Positions 60,101 to 64,000 of a stretch of DNA of 64,000 nucleotides are shown here, piece after piece (the first letter of the stretch is position 1; every line of letters starts with the position of its first letter). Location of the stretch: assembly GCA_017311185.1 (NCBI GenBank), contig JAESUZ010002878.1, positions 1 through 64,000 on the forward strand, given 5' to 3'. The notes below the pieces were generated by a model, which made no database searches, had not been told where the DNA came from, and saw nothing but the letters and a program-made list of their open reading frames with translations. The translations under genes were made by a program, and so were the position numbers. The DNA is from Proteles cristata cristata (Eukaryota > Chordata > Mammalia > Carnivora > Hyaenidae).

Positions 60101-61150
60101 AATAGATGATCATTAATATTAAGTGTAGGTAAGGTAATTTAATATAACCTTCTATCTAACACATTAAGGATTTCGTAGTTTCCCATTTAAGACACTATTT
60201 TTCAGCATGTGAAAGTTCCCTGGGAATAAATCAAGGTATTTAGGAAACTGCTGGACATTTATATGGGAGCACACTGGTACGCCATCACATATACTCCCAT
60301 ATATACACATACACTGGCATAGACATAAGCATGCACAAACTCAAATATGTAGAGTATACGTACACATATGTATGCATGTGGAGTTAAAAGTATATCTCTG
60401 TCACGGTACATCAGAAATCCAGGAGAGGTTTACAAGGCTTCAAACCTATCACTTCACTAATGAGATTTTCCCCCCTCTCTATTGGAAGTTCTTTCTAACT
60501 TTTTATATAATTTTTACATAAGTTCTCCATTATTTTATATATTTCTCAAAGCACTATCAAGTTTTTTAAAATCTACTGCAGCGTCATTAGTAAATATAAT
60601 GCTTAGAGTTTCATTAAAATGCTTGAATACGAACTTATGTGGCTTTATTTAATTTTGGAAAATAACAGCCATCATATGCTTAAATATTCTCTACCCCTGT
60701 TCCACCATCTGTTGATCTCCTTCGATCCCCAGTGAGAAAAGTAAAAAGAAGGTCACTTAAGAGTAGAGAGTTATGTTCTACCTCCTTGAACTAAATTACT
60801 GTTACATAAATTATTTGCAATTCTTTTGCATGGGAGATTTGCCTTGCCTATTTATTAATTCATCTGATAATTCATTTATATCAGTATGTGCTAGCAAATA
60901 TTTAATACTTTGTGTCATAATCCAACACTACTGTATTTTCTTGCACTGTGTACAGTGCCTTTCTTTCAAAGATTACAGTGCAAGAAATTACAGTGGAGAA
61001 ATCTGACAAACATTACTTCTACCAGGTGACCAAGGTCAATACTGACAGTGATAAGTCATATTGATAGTATGGACACTTGATATGTTGTCCTTGGACGAAT
61101 ATTTTACCTCTATGGTCTTCCTTCACAACACATAACCTTAAGTCTACTTG
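57106..61150. other. Repeat-poor, AT-rich unassigned sequence
   Basis: About 4 kb with no recognised transposable element. A three-unit telomere-like run lies at 59748-59765. Open frames up to 136 codons (57485-57895) show no domain. Confidence 0.45.
59748..59765 (+). repeat. Short telomere-like repeat
   Basis: TTAGGG TTAGGA TTAGGG: three units of the vertebrate telomere hexamer, one with a mismatch. Too short to be certain it is not chance. Confidence 0.6.
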
Positions 61151-61157
61151 TGTGAAA

Positions 61158-61700
61158 ACATCATATAAATCCCAATAGACAGAAATTCTACAAAATACTT
61201 GACCAGTAATTTAAAAAACTGATAAGGTCCTCAGAAATAAGGGATGTCTGAGAAACTGTCACAGACAAGAGGAAACAACGAAGGGGTGCCTGAGTGGCGC
61301 AATCAGTTAAGTATTCAGCTCTTGATTTCACCTCAGATCCTCAGGTCTTGATCCCAGAGGTGCAAGACAGAGCCCCTTGTCTGGGCTCCACACTATGTGT
61401 GGATCCTGCTTAAGACCCTTTTTTACTCTTCCTCTCTCTCCCAAAAAAAAAAAAAAAAAAAAAAAAAAGCTTTAAAAGAAATGAAAAATAAACATAATAT
61501 AGTATGGGATCTTGGAACAGAAGAATAATAAATATATCTAAGCTAGTAAAAATGCATCAACAATGGTTCATTGACTATAGCAAATATACTATGCCAAAAT
61601 GTAAGATCTAATCATAGGGGAAAGTGGACCTGGGGTACGTGGACACCATACTATCTATATTTTCCCCATAGTTTTATAATTCAAAACTGTCCTAACCAAC
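61158..61700 (+). mobile_element. L1-type 3' UTR, sense, with a nested SINE
   Basis: GACAGAAATTCTACAAAATA, TGTCTGAGAAACTGTCACAG, GATCTTGGAACAGAAGAATA, CAACAATGGTTCATTGACTA, ATCATAGGGGAAAGTGGACC and AATTCAAAACTGTCCTAACC follow an old L1-type 3' UTR in order. The SINE at 61283-61468 splits it. Confidence 0.65.
61283..61468 (+). repeat. Older CAN-SINE with 26-base poly-A
   Basis: Plus-strand copy: GGGGTGCCTGAGTGGCGCAA, CAGCTCTTGATTTCACCTCA, GGGCTCCACACTATGTGTGG, then a reduced CT-rich body and an uninterrupted A run (61443-61468). The body matches the older carnivore-wide type, also common in dogs, rather than the cat subfamily. No TSD recognised. Confidence 0.92.
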
Positions 61701-61701
61701 A

Positions 61702-64000
61702 AAGTTTATTTTATTTTTTCTGGGTTTCTGAGATATAAATGATATATACCGACATATAAATTTGAGGTATATAAATGGTGATTACATACATGTAAGCGTG
61801 TATGTGATGAGAACACTTAAGGTCTATTCTCTTGGCAACCGTCAAGTATTTAATGCAGTAATGTTAACTATAGTCACCATACTGTACATTAGCCTTCCAA
61901 ATCTCACTCATAGTCTAAATAGAAGCAGTGCCCTTTGACATCTCCCCATTTTCCCCACCTCCAGCTCTTGGCAACCACCATAGTGTTCTCTTTGAGTCTA
62001 TGAGATGTTTTTTTTTAATTCTAAATATAAGTGATATCATATAGTCTTTTTCTCTGACTTAATTTCACTTAGCATAATGCCCTCAAGGTCCATCCATGTT
62101 GCTGCAAATGGCAGGATTTCCTTCTTTCTAGTAGCTGAATAATAATCCATCGGACATGTATGGAATATATATATATATATATATATATGGTATATGCGTG
62201 TATATATATGTACATACCACATCTTCTCTACCCATTCATCTGTGAATAGACATTTACATGCTTCTATGTTCTGACCACTGTGGATTATGCTGCAGTAAAC
62301 ATGGTGGGGCAGATATCACTTAGAGATTCTGACTTTATTTCCTTTCAATATACAACCATAAGATTACTGATTATATGGAGGTACTCTTTTTAAATTTTTT
62401 GAGGAATTTCCATACTATTTTACTGTTTTTTTAAGGAACCTCCATACTATTTTCCATAATGGCTATGGCAATTTATATTCCCACCAACTGCACACAAGGG
62501 TCCTTTAAATTCCACATCTTTGGAACACAGGTTATCAAGTCTTTATTATGGTAATCATTCTGACAGATAATGAGTTGATATCTCATTGTGGTTTTGATTA
62601 ACATTTCCCTGATTATTGAATTTCCCTGAATAATGAATTCACTGCTCAATTCCATCCAATGTTTTTTTGCATCTATCGATTCACATGGTCATCTTACTTT
62701 TAACTTTTATTCTATGTATGTGTTATCACATTGATTCACTTCTGGATGATGAATTATCCTTATATCCCAAGGATAAATCTCACTTGATCACGGTATATCA
62801 CCTCTAAATATCCTGTTGAATGCAGTTTAATATTTTGTTGAGATTTTTGTACATATTTTTATCAGGCCCGTAATTTCTTCTTCAGTGTCTTTATCCGACC
62901 TTGGCAGAAGAGTAATGTTGACCTTGTGAAATGAGTCTTGGAGAATTCCCTCCTCTTTGCTGGAATTTAAAAAGAATTGGACTTAATTCTTATTTTAATG
63001 TTTGGGAGAATTCACCAGTGAAACTGTTTGGCCCGGGGCTTTTCTTTGGATGTTTTTGATTACTGATTTAATCTTGTTACTAATTACTTGTAGCTCTTAT
63101 GATCTTATGTATTTCTCTGGTATTATTTGTAATGTGTTCTTTTTCATTTGAGTCTTGATTTTTTTTTTCTTAATCTAACTTAAGTTTGTCAAATTTTGTA
63201 AAATCTTTCCAAAACCCAGCTCTTAGTCTTATTGCTTTTTTTAATTATTTTTTTTTTCCTGGCCTCTATTTCATTTACTTCTGTTTCTTGTTATTTCACC
63301 TCTAACCTTCTGTTAAATTTCTTCTTTTCTTTCTAGTTCCTTGAAGTATAAAGTAGGTTCTTTGGGATAGTCCTTTTTTCTTCATTTAGGTGTTTATCAC
63401 TATAAACTTCCCTGTTACCACATTTTTCTGCATCTGCATGCTTTAGGATGTTCTGTTTTATTATTTTTCTCAAGATATATTTTTACTTTCATTTTGTTTT
63501 TTTCTTGTTGATTGCTGATTGTTCAGTAGTGTGCTGTTTAACTGACACATATTTGTGAATTTTCCATTTTTCCTATTCCTGTTTATTACCTACTATTGTT
63601 GTAAACTATTTGTTTTGTGACCTGACATATGGTCTATCCTGGAGAATGTGCCATGTATGTCTCAGAAAAATGTGTATTCTGCTGTTGCATGAAATGTTCT
63701 ATGAAAGCCTATTAGGTCCATTTGGTCTATTGTATACTTCACATCCAACCTTTTTTAGTGATTTTCTGCCTGGATCATCTATCCACTGTTAAAAGTGGGG
63801 GTATTGAAGTACCCTACTATTTTTGTTGTCTATTTCTCCCTTTAGATTTGTTAGTATTTACTCAATACATTTAAGTGTTCCCATGCTGGGTGCCCATATA
63901 TTTATGACTGATACTTGTATTATATAATAATCCTTTATGTATCTTCTTACTATCTTTGGTTCAAAATGTGTTTTGTCTGATATCAGTATAGCTATGCCTG
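61702..64000 (-). mobile_element. LINE L1 (L1M-type), antisense, internally deleted, runs off the window
   Basis: Antisense order: 3' UTR (ATAGTCACCATACTGTACAT), CTTAGCATAATGCCCTCAAG, TGCTGCAGTAAACATGGTGG, GAGTTGATATCTCATTGTGG (ORF2 C-terminus), then directly GCATCTATCGATTCACATGG (RT), TGGAGAATTCCCTCCTCTTT, GGGAGAATTCACCAGTGAAA, and GGGGGTATTGAAGTACCCTA (endonuclease) near the end. The ORF2 stretch between C-terminus and RT is missing at about 62.65 kb. Frames are broken. Confidence 0.85.
62163..62216. repeat. (AT)n microsatellite
   Basis: AATATATATATATATATATA and TGTATATATATGTACATA within the antisense L1. Confidence 0.95.

Overview
This is non-coding mammalian nuclear DNA from a carnivore, most likely a cat (Felidae). 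The diagnosis rests on about 27 copies of the tRNA-derived carnivore SINE (CAN-SINE/SINEC). Most show the cat-type body, with a head like GCGCCTGGGTGGCTCAG, a B box like GTTCGAGCC and a pyrimidine-rich tail ending in AAATAAATAAA. No species or chromosome can be fixed from the sequence alone. I found no protein-coding exon, functional tRNA, rRNA, CRISPR array or CpG-island promoter. The longest open frame (about 200 codons, 47631-48233) is a chance frame across stacked repeats. The window reads as intergenic or deep-intronic DNA, AT-rich throughout.

Layout. 0.1-9.5 kb: dispersed SINEs, a minus-strand L1ME-type 3' end (3785-4700) followed by a plus-strand L1 3' end (4780-5251), another plus-strand L1 3' end split by two SINEs (6185-7250), and a hAT-type DNA transposon remnant near 8.9 kb. 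9.5-15.1 kb: a dense L1 nest holding a 5'-inverted L1 (about 9815-11797) and an older plus-strand L1 (about 11798-15070) into which a younger carnivore L1 3' end jumped (13587-14340). 15-28 kb: mostly unassigned sequence with SINEs, an L1/MER5A nest (21140-22110) and weak MIR pieces. 28.4-33.4 kb: a MIR, then a long minus-strand L1 (about 28930-33000) carrying a SINE, a second 5'-inverted L1, a (TTA)n tract and an MLT1 LTR. 33.4-43.7 kb: SINEs, two further MaLR-like LTR fragments and much unassigned sequence. 43.8-50.5 kb: a plus-strand L1M and, beyond an abrupt strand switch at 45.48 kb, a minus-strand L1M that reaches its 5' region and is interrupted by two SINEs and an LTR-like repeat. A CpG-richer patch follows (49690-50150). 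50.8-54.3 kb: SINEs and possible LTR fragments. 54.3-61.1 kb: the most repeat-poor stretch, almost free of recognisable elements. 61.1-64.0 kb: an L1-type 3' end with an older CAN-SINE in it, then a minus-strand L1 that runs off the window.

There is no gene cooperation to describe. The biology is the layered history of retrotransposition: many SINEs keep clear target-site duplications (TSDs), two L1 insertions carry twin-priming inversions, and nesting gives relative ages. I did not find a previously undescribed functional system. Family assignments come from recall of consensus sequences, not from a database search.
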